Source: Ricordea florida (lineage: Eukaryota > Cnidaria > Anthozoa > Corallimorpharia > Ricordeidae). Taken from it: a stretch of 64,000 nt of DNA. The DNA lies in NCBI GenBank assembly GCA_949710005.1, contig OX453272.1, forward strand, positions 30,215,932-30,279,931, given 5' to 3'. Numbering within the stretch: the first letter of the stretch is position 1; every line of letters starts with the position of its first letter. A model generated the notes under the pieces. That model saw only the letters and a program-made list of their open reading frames with translations. It made no database searches and was not told the DNA's origin. Position numbers and translations under genes: made by a program. Below, in pieces: positions 34,701-46,453 of this stretch.

Positions 34701-37141
34701 TCGCAGAAGAATCATTACTGGGTTGCCATGACAATGGCAATCCAGTATTAAAATGGGGTTGGTATTTTTTTCTCCGTGAGAAATTGCAATTCTTGCGCAA
34801 TATTGCCTATATAAGGCTTAGAAAAGACGCCGCCGCTGTGTGATTGGCTCGGCATGGACATCGCCATAACAACCTGATTGAAGTAAGCACGACAGTGAAG
34901 AGAACGTGAAAAGTTTCATGTGGACTCCATTCGCCTAAGTGTTTTTCTTGTGTAGAGCTGCTCTCTTTTCGAGCTGTTAACTCGATTTATTCACTAAATG
35001 ACTTTATTAGTGTCTATGTTTGCTATTCCTGGATGTGTTTTCGTGCGGGAGAGTGTTTTGTTCTTTAAACGTTGAGGTCTGTGGTGTTAGCGATTCCCTC
35101 GGTGAAAGGATTCACATCTTTTCTGTTGGAAATGTAGAGCTTATTTTTAAGAATTGGTTCACGCTTAGCAGACCACGTCCATCGAGTTCATGAGTCGATC
35201 CACGCGTGAAGTTTGGAAAGCAAGAGTGTGGCTCGCTGTGACATCACGGTATTATTTTGAATCCGAGATAACAAGCTGGTTACGCACGTCAAAATACGAT
35301 ACTTCGTCTTAATTTGACTACTAAAAGCGATCAAATCGAAAACATCGGGGGAAGCATTCTCATAAAGTGTTCATTTATATTTATAGCGTTGGATCCTCTA
35401 TACTGTACAAAAACTACAAAACCCGATATATAATCAACTGGAGTAAAAACTCCGGTGGTATGCAGCTTCATTGAATTTCAAAATCATTATTTGCGACAAC
35501 ACCGAAACCGGCACATACCCACCAATTTAAGGAACTTATCTATTTCTGGTGAACTTCGCGCTTTCAAATAAAATGTTGAACCTCCAAAACGGGTCAGAGG
35601 AAGGGAAGATGCCAAGTATTCACGGCTGGGTTTGTGCTGTCGAGTCACGTTTCAGGTTTCACTTTCCCCATAAAATAAAACACGTTCGTCAATGTTTACC
35701 ACAAATTTGTCAATTCTACAACGGCATCTCCATTTTAAATATCGGTTTCCAGATAAAGCCTCGGGAATGACGGATTACCTTTCATGAACGTGGAAAAACT
35801 AGACGCTTTCGGGAGCGTTCACTCGGGCTACATTTTATAATACGGCTAAACGTGAATGTCAGTTTACGCCTAAGTTTTGTATATATTGTATACTATATGG
35901 CTGGTTCCACGACCGCAAAAAACCAACTAGACTGTACATTGCACCGCAATTCTTGTCGACGTCGTGTTCAACCTGAGCGATTTTATCGGAAAGATGTCTA
36001 AGGTTTTACAGAAATTTCAGTAATAATTGTGTTTGTTTACTTATCCGATTAATGTTGAGCAATCAGCTTTCTTGGTTCCCACGATAGAAAAACAATTGTG
36101 AAATCTGATGCCAGTTATAGAAAAAGCGATATGTGGGAAAAACAACAATATTACACCTCAATCGGATATACTATTCTTCCGATTTAGCCTTTTTGGCCCT
36201 GTTCCCGCTAATGTCTTTCCACACGAACACGCAGGCAAGAAAAAAGTTGAGTTTGGATAATCCAGACATGGTTTTGAAAAGAGGCCCGAGGGAATTCGGG
36301 CTGACAAAGATAGTCTCCGAGTTAATAGCTTTGTTAGCCGTTTTGCGGTCATAATTACCAAGAACTTTATTATAAACAAACAACAAGTTAAATACATTTT
36401 AGAAACAGTCTTAAATAACATTGTGTCTAGCAATCCTTTGTAACGTCAACCGTTTCACCTGCAAGCGTAATCTAACTTTGAGCGTTATCAAGCTTTTGTT
36501 GTCAAGTCTTTCAGGCTTACAACTACTTTCCACGCGACCACGCATGAGACAGACCGTACTTGAGAAAACTTCATCCAAAAATGTTACCAAAATTTAAATT
36601 AGATGAAAAAAATCCTTTATATAACCTCCTTTATTCGCTTAATGTTGTCTTCAACAAATTGTTGACTCGAGGCATCCAACGACGCGTCTGTCCTGTCGCT
36701 GTAAAAATTCGTGTATTAACTTCAGCTTTTGGATCCCAATGACAACAGTAGCTGACAATACAGCAGTTAGTAGTACTCATGTGCATAACATTGGCTTTCA
36801 AAGATAGTTCAGAGTTTATCGCAGCTTCATAGTTTGCTTTCATGGCTATCATTTAGTTCTCTTTGAGTTCGCGGAACGACGTGGCCGAAAAGTGCTCACT
36901 GTTGTAGTTTTGGGTAGGTCTACCGCGAACGGCGTCTGCGTTTGTAAAAGCGATGTGAGCATTCCAAGGAGAAACCCGAACAAAAGCAGGGCACACATCT
37001 TCCGCATCCAACATCGACGGTGCAATAACTTGATGACCCCGTGCGCAGCTTCGTTTTCATAATAGCAATACCCAAAGGCCTCTGCGGGTAGTCCGATTTG
37101 CGACGTTGTCGATAGACTGATAGACCGAAAAGGTAAACCTA
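34701..37141. other. intergenic stretch, no gene seen
   Basis: Only short frames are present. None has a recognisable domain or a plausible splice partner. Confidence 0.5.
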
Positions 37142-37516
37142 GGTTGTTTACCATTTACCACAAATTCCCGGAAATCTCGGTTCAGAATTTTCGTTCGGAA
37201 AGAACGGTACGTGTCGTTTACCATTTGCCCCCAAATTTCCGGATTGTCGCGCCGCGCTAGACTGGATTCATATTTGTTGTTGTTGTTGAAGCGATTGCGC
37301 TCGGAAAGGCCTGAAACTAGTACGAAACTCGAGGAACTTGTAAATGGTAAACGAATTTCTATTCAACTCCTCTGGCGTCCCAACCGGGAAAACGGGACTA
37401 CCTTTTCAGAATTTCCGTTTGTCCCGGGAATTTTCCAGTGGGACGAACCGAAAAAACAATTACCATTTACATCCCAACCGGAATTTCCGGGAATTTGTGG
37501 TAAATGGTAAACAACC
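37142..37516. mobile_element. MITE with perfect 34-bp ends
   Basis: The left end GGTTGTTTACCATTTACC... is exactly repeated inverted at the right end (37483-37516). Further in, a second inverted layer uses GTTTACCATTTGCC, CCGGGAA and TTCCGG words. An open frame at 37211-37510 is a by-product of the repeat. Confidence 0.8.
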
Positions 37517-37656
37517 CTAGACTCGGGCTACCTGTGGTAATAGCCCGAGTAATGAGATATAATTTTTAGAGCTTCACTCAGTAGAGTGTACGAGCGAAAG
37601 ATCTATAACATATAAAATATAAGATATGCCCTACGTAAGCACGTGATTCTGGATGG

Positions 37657-37740
37657 TCTAATGGATGGCATTCCGCACTGCGGAGCAGCATGGTCCGAGT
37701 TCAATCCCCAGTGAAGTATTCTTGACTACTCTTTTTGTTC
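37657..37740 (+). mobile_element. tRNA-derived SINE fragment
   Basis: TGGTCTAATGGATGGC (A-box-like) and CCGAGTTCAATCCCCAG (B-box-like) lie about 35 bp apart, as in a tRNA gene. No full cloverleaf is evident. Confidence 0.5.
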
Positions 37741-38587
37741 TTTTTCTTAAACTGAATCGATTTTCTTTTCTTTTTTCAAAGATACCCTTGTCTATATAGA
37801 ATGTGAAGCTGTATGCAGGCCTTGGCTGCCTATTTTTTAAATTGGTAAATGGAACACGAGATGGCAGAGCCCTACAGGCCTTTCTTGATTAAATTATTTG
37901 AATGAGTTCTGAAATCTAAAATTCTCCTCATGTGTCAACGAATGCATTCATGAGTTTGTTCATAGAAGCCTTTGATTAACTCCTTGTACACTTCTCTTAT
38001 TGAACACAACTGACACTGCAAACTAAAATGGATTGACAAAACAGTTTCAAAAAATTGAGCCGTTTGCATACTAAGGGTTCACAAAGGCAACCCAGTGAAG
38101 GCTTTTGAAGCCTCTTGTTCGCAATGCTTCACCGGTTAGGTCAGTTCTTACACCGGTTGAGGCACTTCTATACGAATATGAAGTCGCCCCCAATGATACT
38201 ACTAATTTTGAAAAATAACTGATTAGGAGCTTTGCTTAAGTAGGGTGGGAGAGATGGCTAAACTACATTTTGAAAAAAAATTATAGTCACTTAGCTTTTG
38301 GTGAGAAACCATCATCATTATCGCCTTAAACCTCTCATGGTAAGCAAGTAGCCAATTAGTTCCGAAGAAGTCGTTTTAACTTCCCCATTAATCACCTTAT
38401 CTGCTTCCAGTCCTCTTTATCTATACCTCGTCTGCCCATGGCATTGTTTTGTTTAGCACGAAACTTAATAGATAACGAAGATTTAGTGCTGGGGATATCC
38501 CTAGCAACTACGACTAGCATCCCATCCAGGAAGGTGGGGGAGGGGTGAGAAAGTAACTACAGTCCTACGGTGTGTTTTCTACAAGAA

Positions 38588-38857
38588 TGAGGCCCCATTA
38601 GGGGTTTTAGGGATATGGGATATTAGCGAAAAAAATTATTTCCCAATGAAAAAACATCATCCTTCAAACCCTATTTTCACTCGATTTCTATTTTGAAGTA
38701 TGGAACCGCACCGGAAAATGTGTTTTACATTATTTGGTAATCGGACTTATCACATGCAGTGACGTCGTCAGTATTAACTTGAATGATAGGGATACAAACT
38801 ACAGGAAATAATGGGATACGGGATATTCAGACCCCCCCCCCCCCTAATGGGGCCTCA
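38588..38857. mobile_element. MITE with TGAGGCCCCATTAGGGG ends
   Basis: The left end TGAGGCCCCATTAGGGG and the right end CCCCTAATGGGGCCTCA are perfect complements, 17 bp. GGGATATGGGATATT and GGGATACGGGATATT recur near the two ends. Confidence 0.75.
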
Positions 38858-38951
38858 GGAATCGGGGTATTGCGCGGCCGTGCGGGCCTTATGACTTGTG
38901 TGAGCGTTAAGCTTTTACCTAAACATTTATAGCGATAAACGTTTTTCTTAC

Positions 38952-39265
38952 GGTCCGGTAATAGGAGCAACATTTTCTCTCAACTTGTCGTGCAACGTTG
39001 CTGCACTGCAAGTTGAAAAGCGTTGTTTCCGTATTACCACCTACGTGAGCAACTTGTCAAGTTGCGGAGTGTGTGCTAATACGAGCAACAAAACTAAAAC
39101 TCAAGTCTACTTTGCGCAACATGCTGCTGAAACCTCCAACCCTGGATTTTGTTGCGTGACAAGTTTCTCACGTAGGTGGTAATACGGGCAACAACGCCCG
39201 TCAACTTGCAATGCAAAAACGTTGCGCAACAAGGTGAAAGAAAATATTGCTCGTATTGCCGGACC
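38952..39265. mobile_element. foldback MITE with arms longer than 100 bp
   Basis: The left arm runs GGTCCGGTAATA, GAGCAACATTTTCTCTCA, ACTTG, GTATTACCACCTACGTGAG, CAACTTGTC. The right arm is its inverted copy ending CCGGACC. Together the arms fill most of the 314 bp. A 65-codon open frame inside is incidental. Confidence 0.8.
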
Positions 39266-39469
39266 TTTACAAGAAAAGTCTTTTTTTTATTTCAGTGGTA
39301 ACTCTTTACTTTCTTAAATTTTACTTCTAACATACAAACTTACGTGGCGTAGCTGACATATTTTCGTACTTACCAACGACACTAATATTTACATTTGACT
39401 TACTGAGTGTGCTTATTATCTTCATTATCTTATATTGCTTATTTACACACTAATAATAATAATATAATC

Positions 39470-39800
39470 ATATGCGCATTACAACCAGACCAATGACGGC
39501 ACGAGTCAGCTAGACCATGACACCGGGAACACGCCCTACCCTTTTCGAACAGTGCCGTGGGTTCTTTCACGTCCCACATTTACAAATCAATTATAAAGAG
39601 TTGTAAGGCGGGACCTACGGTTTATCGTCCTTATCCGAGAAGACTAGAAAGTCTAACCATATGCAGATGTCATTACAAAGGCAGCACTTTCTCTTCAGTT
39701 ATTTAAAGACCCTGAGTGTTGGTCCGGCCGAGGTTTGAAACCGCGACTTCTCGCACGCTAGTCCGGTGCTCTACCAACTGAGCTAACCGGTCGGCGGTTA
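39470..39800 (-). mobile_element. tRNA-derived SINE, near full length
   Basis: The minus-strand head (39800 to about 39720) reads GGTTAGCTCAGTTGGTAGAG, CACCGGACTAG, CGCGGTTTCAAACCTCGG, with good A and B boxes. The body extends to about 39470 and its last 55 bp recur at 6864-6916. The head looks tRNA-like, but the acceptor stem does not close, so it is a SINE and not a tRNA gene. Confidence 0.7.
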
Positions 39801-40079
39801 CATAACTTACATAACATAACAATTAAATGATGTGGACTGGTTATCTTATCTACTTGTATCCACACCAGCCACCGTTCCACACACGCGGTCCCCAATCAGC
39901 AGAAGGCAGAAAAAAATATAATTAAAAAGAATATAATGTAACAGGAGAAAACGGAAAGGGGGGAAAGGTCTATTGTAGGATGCATATTTTGCATTCTCCA
40001 TATATAGGGTCTTGCAACTAGGAGTAAAAAGTTAGAAATGTTTGCGAAGAAATGGGTGGGACTTTAAGCATATAATCAA

Positions 40080-43060
40080 GGAAGGCGTTAGCTCAAGCGA
40101 ACATAGAGAAGTTTCATTATAGAGAATCTTCAAAAATTATGCCAGAAGCAAGACGTTACTGTACAGTTCCAGAAAAGATGGATAAGATGTTTTTCTTCGA
40201 TTTGACAGAAACTGCAGAGATCGTTATTATTTAGATTTACCCTTTTCGAGAACTGAAATCATTAGTGTCTTTTCTCCTGTGTAAGAATTTAAATTGAAAA
40301 ACGCGAGCCTGTAAGCAGCCTCCCACTGTACCAGTCAATAAGTTCATTTTCTCCTATCATGCAGTCCGAAGACAACTTCGTTTGGCTGTTATCTTCTTAG
40401 ATAATGTTTGACCAGGTTTGCAAAATTTCTTGCATGAAAACATCCGATACCTTGAAGTAGGTTAATAAATCCTTTTTGTGGAGATTAGCTTTGAAGATAA
40501 TATCGCCGTTTACGTCTCTTAATTGAAGACTGAAGAAAAGCTTCCATTTCGCATCATTTCCTTTGCCGTCAGGGTATTTTTTACCCAGTGTAGTTTCAAT
40601 GCTTGGTTGAAGAGTTTTGTATCAGTCATCGTTGGTCCTCCATCTTCATATTCACTGATCATTACATCACGCTTGATCTTGTCATCTTTTCCATCCCACA
40701 AAAACTTAAAGAAAAGTCTATTGACTTCATCAACGGCAGACTGGTTTGGTGGCAAAAGTGACAAAATTAACGTGCCGGAGTTGAGAGGCAATCACAATCT
40801 TCTCAACACTGTATTTTTTCGAAGTAGACTTAATCTTCGCTGTTCCCAGTAGCCCAAGAGTTTGCCTTGAGTTTTGTTAACTTTTCATCGCAGTAAGCTC
40901 TTATCATTATTTCTGCCGGGTCGACTGAGAACCATACACTTAAAGTTTTGACTTTGTCTCTCATCCATTTCAAATCGTATTGAAAACACAGTTTATCTTC
41001 TCGCCCAGGAAATGCGCTCATCCTCAACACTTCTGTTTTTTTTTTTTGTAATTTCGTCGGAGGCCTGATATTATACTATAAAACTCTAATATCTGAAGCG
41101 GGGTTTGGAAAGATGTCCTAAATCCATCTAGAATAAGAGTTGTATCATCTGCATATAGACTGATTTAGTAATTTCATGTCCATCAACCTTTTATATCTTC
41201 GATGTTATAAATTATAGTATTTCCTTACTGCGTCTAGCAGGACTTCCGCGTAGGGGATGAACAAACAAGGTGACAAACGACAACCTTGCCTGACCCCTCT
41301 TCCTAGCTTGAAAATATGACAAGACCAGCCACTGTTCACGTTACAAGTTTCTATGTCATTATAAAAGAGCTTAATCAACCAGATAATGGAGGGACCAAAA
41401 TTAAAGAGCTGAAAGGTTTTTTGAATGAAAGGCCACTCAGGCTGTATCAAAGGCTTTTTCAAAATCAAGGAAAACTAGAAGTCCAGGGATGTTTTTCGCA
41501 GCTGTAAAGTTGATGACACTATCAGTTAGTCTAATATTCTCCCCAATAAATCTAGCTTTAAAGAAGGAAGCCAGTCTTATCGTTGTCGATACGTTTAGGA
41601 AGTATTTGCTTAAGGCGATTAACGAGACAGCTTCAAGTTGTTGATAGTTTTGTAGCCACAGTTCAACAGCGATACTGGACGCCAGTTTTAAACGAAATAC
41701 GGTCCCGTATCTTTTTTTGGAATGAGTTTAACGATTCAACGCTTCTGAGTTACGAATACCTGATCTGTTTGATCAGAAGCATAACTAATTGAACCAAGAA
41801 GGAAGTCGGCAACATCACTCTAAAAAAATTTAAAATTCATTAGGTAAGCCGTCTGAGCCTGGTATTTTATTGGAATCCATTTCTTTAAGTTCCTTTAGGC
41901 ATTCCTCTCTCGTCAAAAAACCCTCGCAGCTCTCCTGGTTAGATTGATTTGGTTCCTTCTCTGTAGAAGCCTCAAAGAACATGGGTTCATACGTTTCATT
42001 TGGGATGTCACTTTTGGAGCTATAAAGGTTTCTATAAAAGGAGTCACATTCATTTCAAATTTCTTTATCTGTTGTAACGAGTTTGTCATCGTCGACTTTT
42101 AACCGGGTGATGACACCTTGCTTTTAGAAAGTACTCCGTGTTTTTCCCTGTCGTTAGACCACCTGTATCTAGCACAAAATGGATCCTTTGGTGCGATACC
42201 CAATAATCCTTTCCAGTTCCCTTTTCCTAGCCTCGAGGGTGTCAAATTTCTCTGTTTTTGATTTTTCATTTGGGTTATTTTGTTGGATTCAATGTAGTTT
42301 TGCAAAAAATTTCTTTCTGGAGTTCTTCTTCGCATCTTGACATAATTGCTTTTATTTTGCTGTCGAGTACTTTATTGATTGTTCTCTTATTTTAAGTTTC
42401 ATCATCTCACATAGCGAGGCTTTGTTTATGAAGTCATCATTTTGATATTCTTCATGGGTTTTCTTAATAGCATTTCTGATTTGATTAACATAATCAGTAT
42501 CAATAAGACTCTGACTTACGAGAGAAAGATCAGGGCGGCATGAGATTTCAGGTCTTCTTTGACGCCAAGTGTATTTGCGATTGTCCGAGTTTATTGTTCT
42601 CCACGAGTCAATTTTGGGCACAGCGGTCAATAACTATTATTAACTGTCAACTAACTAGAAACCTACTGTGTGTCCTCGCAAGTCCACCTTTTTTGTTCAT
42701 ATTCTATGATATCTATGTTCAAAACAAGATCAAAGTCTCCACCTATGATGATTTCGCCACACTCAAAGCCGAGTAGATGATCAAAGAAACTCTCAAAAAA
42801 ACTTGGGGCGTCAACATTAGGTGCATATACTGTAGCTAAAGTAACATATTTCTGTTCTGTTTCGATATCGGAGATAACAAGTGTACCATTTGGGTCAGAG
42901 AAAGGTTTTTGGTTTCTAAAGCTGAGTTGATGATAAACAATATGGCATCCCCACGCTTGCTGCTAGTTTGTTCACTGACTGAATAGTTTTGTAGGCCCAT
43001 TCTGCAGACCACATGGAATTTGCACTTTCAGAACAATGAACTTCTTGCAGCTTGTAGATT
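40080..43060 (-). pseudogene. L1/Tx1-like LINE, heavily decayed
   Basis: Minus-strand pieces occur in the order of a LINE ORF2. An endonuclease-like block comes first (about 42680-43030, with VTLATVYAPN and GGDF). A reverse-transcriptase core follows (41205-41468, with FGPSIIWLIKLFYNDI and LGRGVRQGCRLSPCLF), then NRLFFKFLWDGKDDKIKRDV (near 40700). A C-terminal cysteine motif closes it (CSFCQIEEKHLIHLFWNC, about 40140-40220). Stops and frame changes are frequent, so the copy is dead. Confidence 0.7.
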
Positions 43061-44620
43061 AGATAAATGTGGCGATATAGGACGGGTAGATAGAGGTACG
43101 ATACAGTATAGTAAATAGATATGGCGATAAACGTTCTTGCTATTTTGAATTGACAGGCAAACCTGCAGTGGTAAACATAACATACGTCACAGATTTATTG
43201 AGAAATTTTTGAAGTATGAACGAGTGATTATGATTGGTCGGGTAAACAGAAGATGACGTAGTAAGGGTCGATCATCATTGATGGGCCAATTGAATTCACA
43301 CACCGAACCTGCCCCGCTGGGTGCGTCCCCTCCCCCTAAACAAAAAAGAAAAACACGAACGACGCGCCAAATCTTTCAAGCTCTCTGACACACGAAAAAC
43401 CCAAACACCGCTCAGCGGCGTATCCAGTAATTAATTACAAAACTGCAAACACCAGTCTTTAAATTAGTTTCACACCTCATTTACTTTAACTCGGCAGGAA
43501 TGATTTATTCGACTCTTTTAGAAACAGTATGTGTTCAAATAGAGACGGAAACGGGTGATTGTATTCATTAAAATCCTTATAATGGGCTTTCTGTCTAAAA
43601 CGAATTAAGGCTTACCACTTGTTCGGAATGACTGAAATTTAAACTTCATTTAAAAAATGCTCGTTATAACAAGGAAAAACTAAGGTTTAAGTAGTAAGAG
43701 CCGGTAATTTTCAGTCGCACGCAAATCCCAAATCGACTGCAAAAGTTTGTATTTACTGATGTATGTAAGATTAGAGATATTGGAGATTGCTGAAACATAC
43801 AAATGACCGTTAATAATTCGCGTAAAATCATGTCTGCTTGAACAGCACCTGGCTGCGTAGATGGAACTTTTACAATCCCCAAACACAGCAAATCTATTCT
43901 GACCCTCATGCATTTTGCTTGTGCGGTGCAATTTTTAGAATTTATAATTTTCAGCTTATGTTTTGAGTTTTGGAGAAGGGCCTGTTAGTTCAAGAATGAT
44001 AATTTTTATGAAATACTCCTGAACAATCAAAGAACCGTTAACTCGAAGATTCCCAAGAAAGTTAACACTGCAAGGTTTAATTTTACCATGAGTGAAAACC
44101 TAAGAGTGATCGAGTTAAACTCTAAGCAAATGCTGTTTTAGATACAGTAGCTCAAAAACTATTGATTGCAAATTAGTTCGGTAGATGCCGAGGCAAAGAA
44201 AGAACTGTGCATTTACATGGTGCCTGATGAATTTAAGTTGCAGGAGACATTTGAACCGCTTTGTCTTTTATTCGCGCCTTTTCTCGACAAAGATCAAACA
44301 CCGGAAAGTTCTGTTCAATGGCCGGTTAAAGGGAGTTGTAACAGTACGCGGCTTAATTTGTAGTCAGATGAAAATGGTGAGGGGAGGGAAATGCTTTCTT
44401 TAGCTAGCTTATAGCTAGAGAGAAAACACCCAAAACGAAAATCTTCTGTTCTCAAGTAAGTTCAGTAGATCCAAGAGAGCGGGAAAAAACTTGAATGAGT
44501 ATGGTGCGAAAAAGCCGGAAATTAAAGTACGCCTTTACATGTACACGCCTTTTCAAAAATGGGATGCCATAATTTGAACCTTAACTGCTGAGCAATTATT
44601 TTCTCTTGTTGACACTGCAG
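43061..44620. other. intergenic stretch, no gene seen
   Basis: Short frames only, with no recognised domain or repeat structure. Confidence 0.45.
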
Positions 44621-45478
44621 TTATTCGTTTTCTTTAGAGAGTATTTTCTTCCATGTTTTAAAAACAGCTGTTCGCAATTCAGTGAGACGCCAACAGTACA
44701 AAAACGGGTTTAGAGAAGAATTTAGAAATACTGCCGTATGTGCGAGGTACCACGCTGAATGTTGAAAACCAAGCGAAACTTTTAAAACGTACGGAAAGTA
44801 ACATATAAGTAAGCAGCAAAATACTATTAAACTGTCCACGGTTGTTTTCTTGAAACGCGCCATCTGCAAACCACTTTTGTTAGTCGAAGGACGAGCTGCG
44901 AATTCTTGCACCACTATCTGTAGATGGTGATGTCGAACCGTGCGGAAAATATAAATGTAAACACACGTAGATATGAAAAAACATGTACCAATTCCTACCA
45001 GTAAAATCACCAACAAGAGTTTAAAATTCCATAGAGCCGAACTTATCAGGGAAAAATTGATGATCCAAATAACAACGAGGACGACAACACATCGACGTGG
45101 TGTGACAAGAACTGGGTATCGCATATGATAGAAAAGCGCCATAAATCGATCCACGTTCCCTGCTGTTATGGTGCAAAGGGATATTCCACACAAGCTGTAG
45201 ACTATATAGGAGTTCCAATCATGAAAGACTCTATCTTGATCAGCGATACGAATGGCAATGTAAATTGGTTGAACGATAAAACCAACTGCGACATCGCAAA
45301 CTGCAAGACCACATATAAAAGTGATGGACGGGCTGCGTAGTGAAGGAGTCTTGAACACCGCAGATAAAACCGAGATATTCCCAATGATGGCTGTCAACAT
45401 GAGCACGATGTTAAGCACAATGTTAAAAATGTATAGAGTCTCAGAGATTCGGTCTTTTACCAAGGTGGAATTTTGCAT
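44621..45478 (-). CDS. rhodopsin-like (class A) G protein-coupled receptor, intronless
   Basis: A 285-residue intact frame has seven hydrophobic segments. Features are IIGN in TM1, LAVCDVAVG in TM2, GNVDRFMALF (DRF instead of DRY) at the end of TM3, a Trp in TM4, ICYFP in TM6 and LNSSLNPFLYCWR (NPxxY) in TM7. TM3 lacks the usual disulfide Cys, TM5 lacks the usual Pro and the second extracellular loop is very short. This resembles the melanocortin/MECA-like group found as many intronless copies in cnidarians. The start at 45478 gives an N-terminus with an N-glycosylation site (NST), and the upstream open frame has no ATG. Ligand unknown. Confidence 0.85.
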   Translation of the reverse strand: MQNSTLVKDRISETLYIFNIVLNIVLMLTAIIGNISVLSAVFKTPSLRSPSITFICGLAVCDVAVGFIVQPIYIAIRIADQDRVFHDWNSYIVYSLCGISLCTITAGNVDRFMALFYHMRYPVLVTPRRCVVVLVVIWIINFSLISSALWNFKLLLVILLVGIGTCFFISTCVYIYIFRTVRHHHLQIVVQEFAARPSTNKSGLQMARFKKTTVDSLIVFCCLLICYFPYVLKVSLGFQHSAWYLAHTAVFLNSSLNPFLYCWRLTELRTAVFKTWKKILSKENE

Positions 45479-46174
45479 TTTATGTTTGTAAGACACGCTG
45501 CGGTAATTTAGTTGCTGGGTGGTTTTCGAAAGTGACAAAGTGACATTCTTTTCGTTGATTTTGCTGTGGCTCGTTGAGTACTATCATAACACAGTGAAAC
45601 CTGGCCACAGTAGAAATGAATTTACAACATACCGTTAATACCCAACGGGATATCAAGGAATTCATTATCTTTATACAATTCACGCAGTGCTTATTTTCAA
45701 ACAAATTCTATTTCATTACAGCGCTAAGCGAACCACTAATTATAATTCGCTAAACAATAATTTTAAAAATGCTAATTGCTAATTGCTATTGGCCGATGGC
45801 CAAAATAAAGAAAGAAATACTGAATAAAAATAATCTCCAAGCACGGAAATATCCCGGAAACGCGAAAAGCATGAGAGTCAAAGGTATGAAGAAACGAGCT
45901 GATTTTAGAGATGAAATAATGAAAAAAAGCTAACGACAGAATTGAAGTAATAAATAGGGCAATCAGAACTCAGAGCTGAGTATACAATGGAACGTCCCAG
46001 TCGGATATTAATTTCTTATCCTGTTATTCTTATTTTCATCTGCTAATTACCTTTGGGGCGGCCGTATAATTTCTGTAATGACAATGTGCATGGAGTAATC
46101 AACGTGTTTGGTAAATATGATGGTAGTCTCTTAAATGAGTAGAACAAAAGAAGTAGTTGCAAAGTGCGGATTCT
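45479..46174. other. spacer between the GPCR and the virus-like element
   Basis: No gene is seen. The left terminus of the virus-like element may lie here or just downstream. It cannot be placed because the right terminus is outside the window. Confidence 0.4.
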
Positions 46175-46276
46175 GGGCCAAAGTGGTTTTTGCCGGATGT
46201 GACTTTTTGCCTCAAAGCCGTTTTTGGGCTAAAGTGGTTTTTGCCGGATGTGGCCTTTTGCCTCAAAGCCGTTTTT
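46175..46276. repeat. two tandem 51-bp repeats upstream of the viral polymerase gene
   Basis: GGGCCAAAGTGGTTTTTGCC begins the first unit and GGGCTAAAGTGGTTTTTGCC the second. They differ at a few positions. This lies about 180 bp before the polymerase start and could be part of the element's terminal or promoter region. Confidence 0.8.
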
Positions 46277-46453
46277 GAATATTTAATGAGTTGGTGGAAG
46301 TTCAAAAATTGAAATTGTTATTTGGGTCCGGGTTAGGCGCAAAATTATCCTTGGAGGGGTGGGGTGGGTATTAATTGTATCTGAATCGCATTTTTAGGAA
46401 AAAGTGGAATTGGCCCCGCGCTGATATTGAAATGAGTTAAAGGATTTAGTTGC

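Noticed and set aside
37211-37510. 99-codon plus-strand frame
   Set aside because: It lies wholly within a MITE and reads through its inverted repeats.
38985-39182. 65-codon plus-strand frame
   Set aside because: It lies within the long foldback MITE.
39718-39800. Possible tRNA gene on the minus strand
   Set aside because: A and B boxes are present but the acceptor stem does not close, and a SINE body follows.
45700-46453. Left terminal inverted repeat of the virus-like element
   Set aside because: The partner end is outside the window, so no inverted repeat can be shown.
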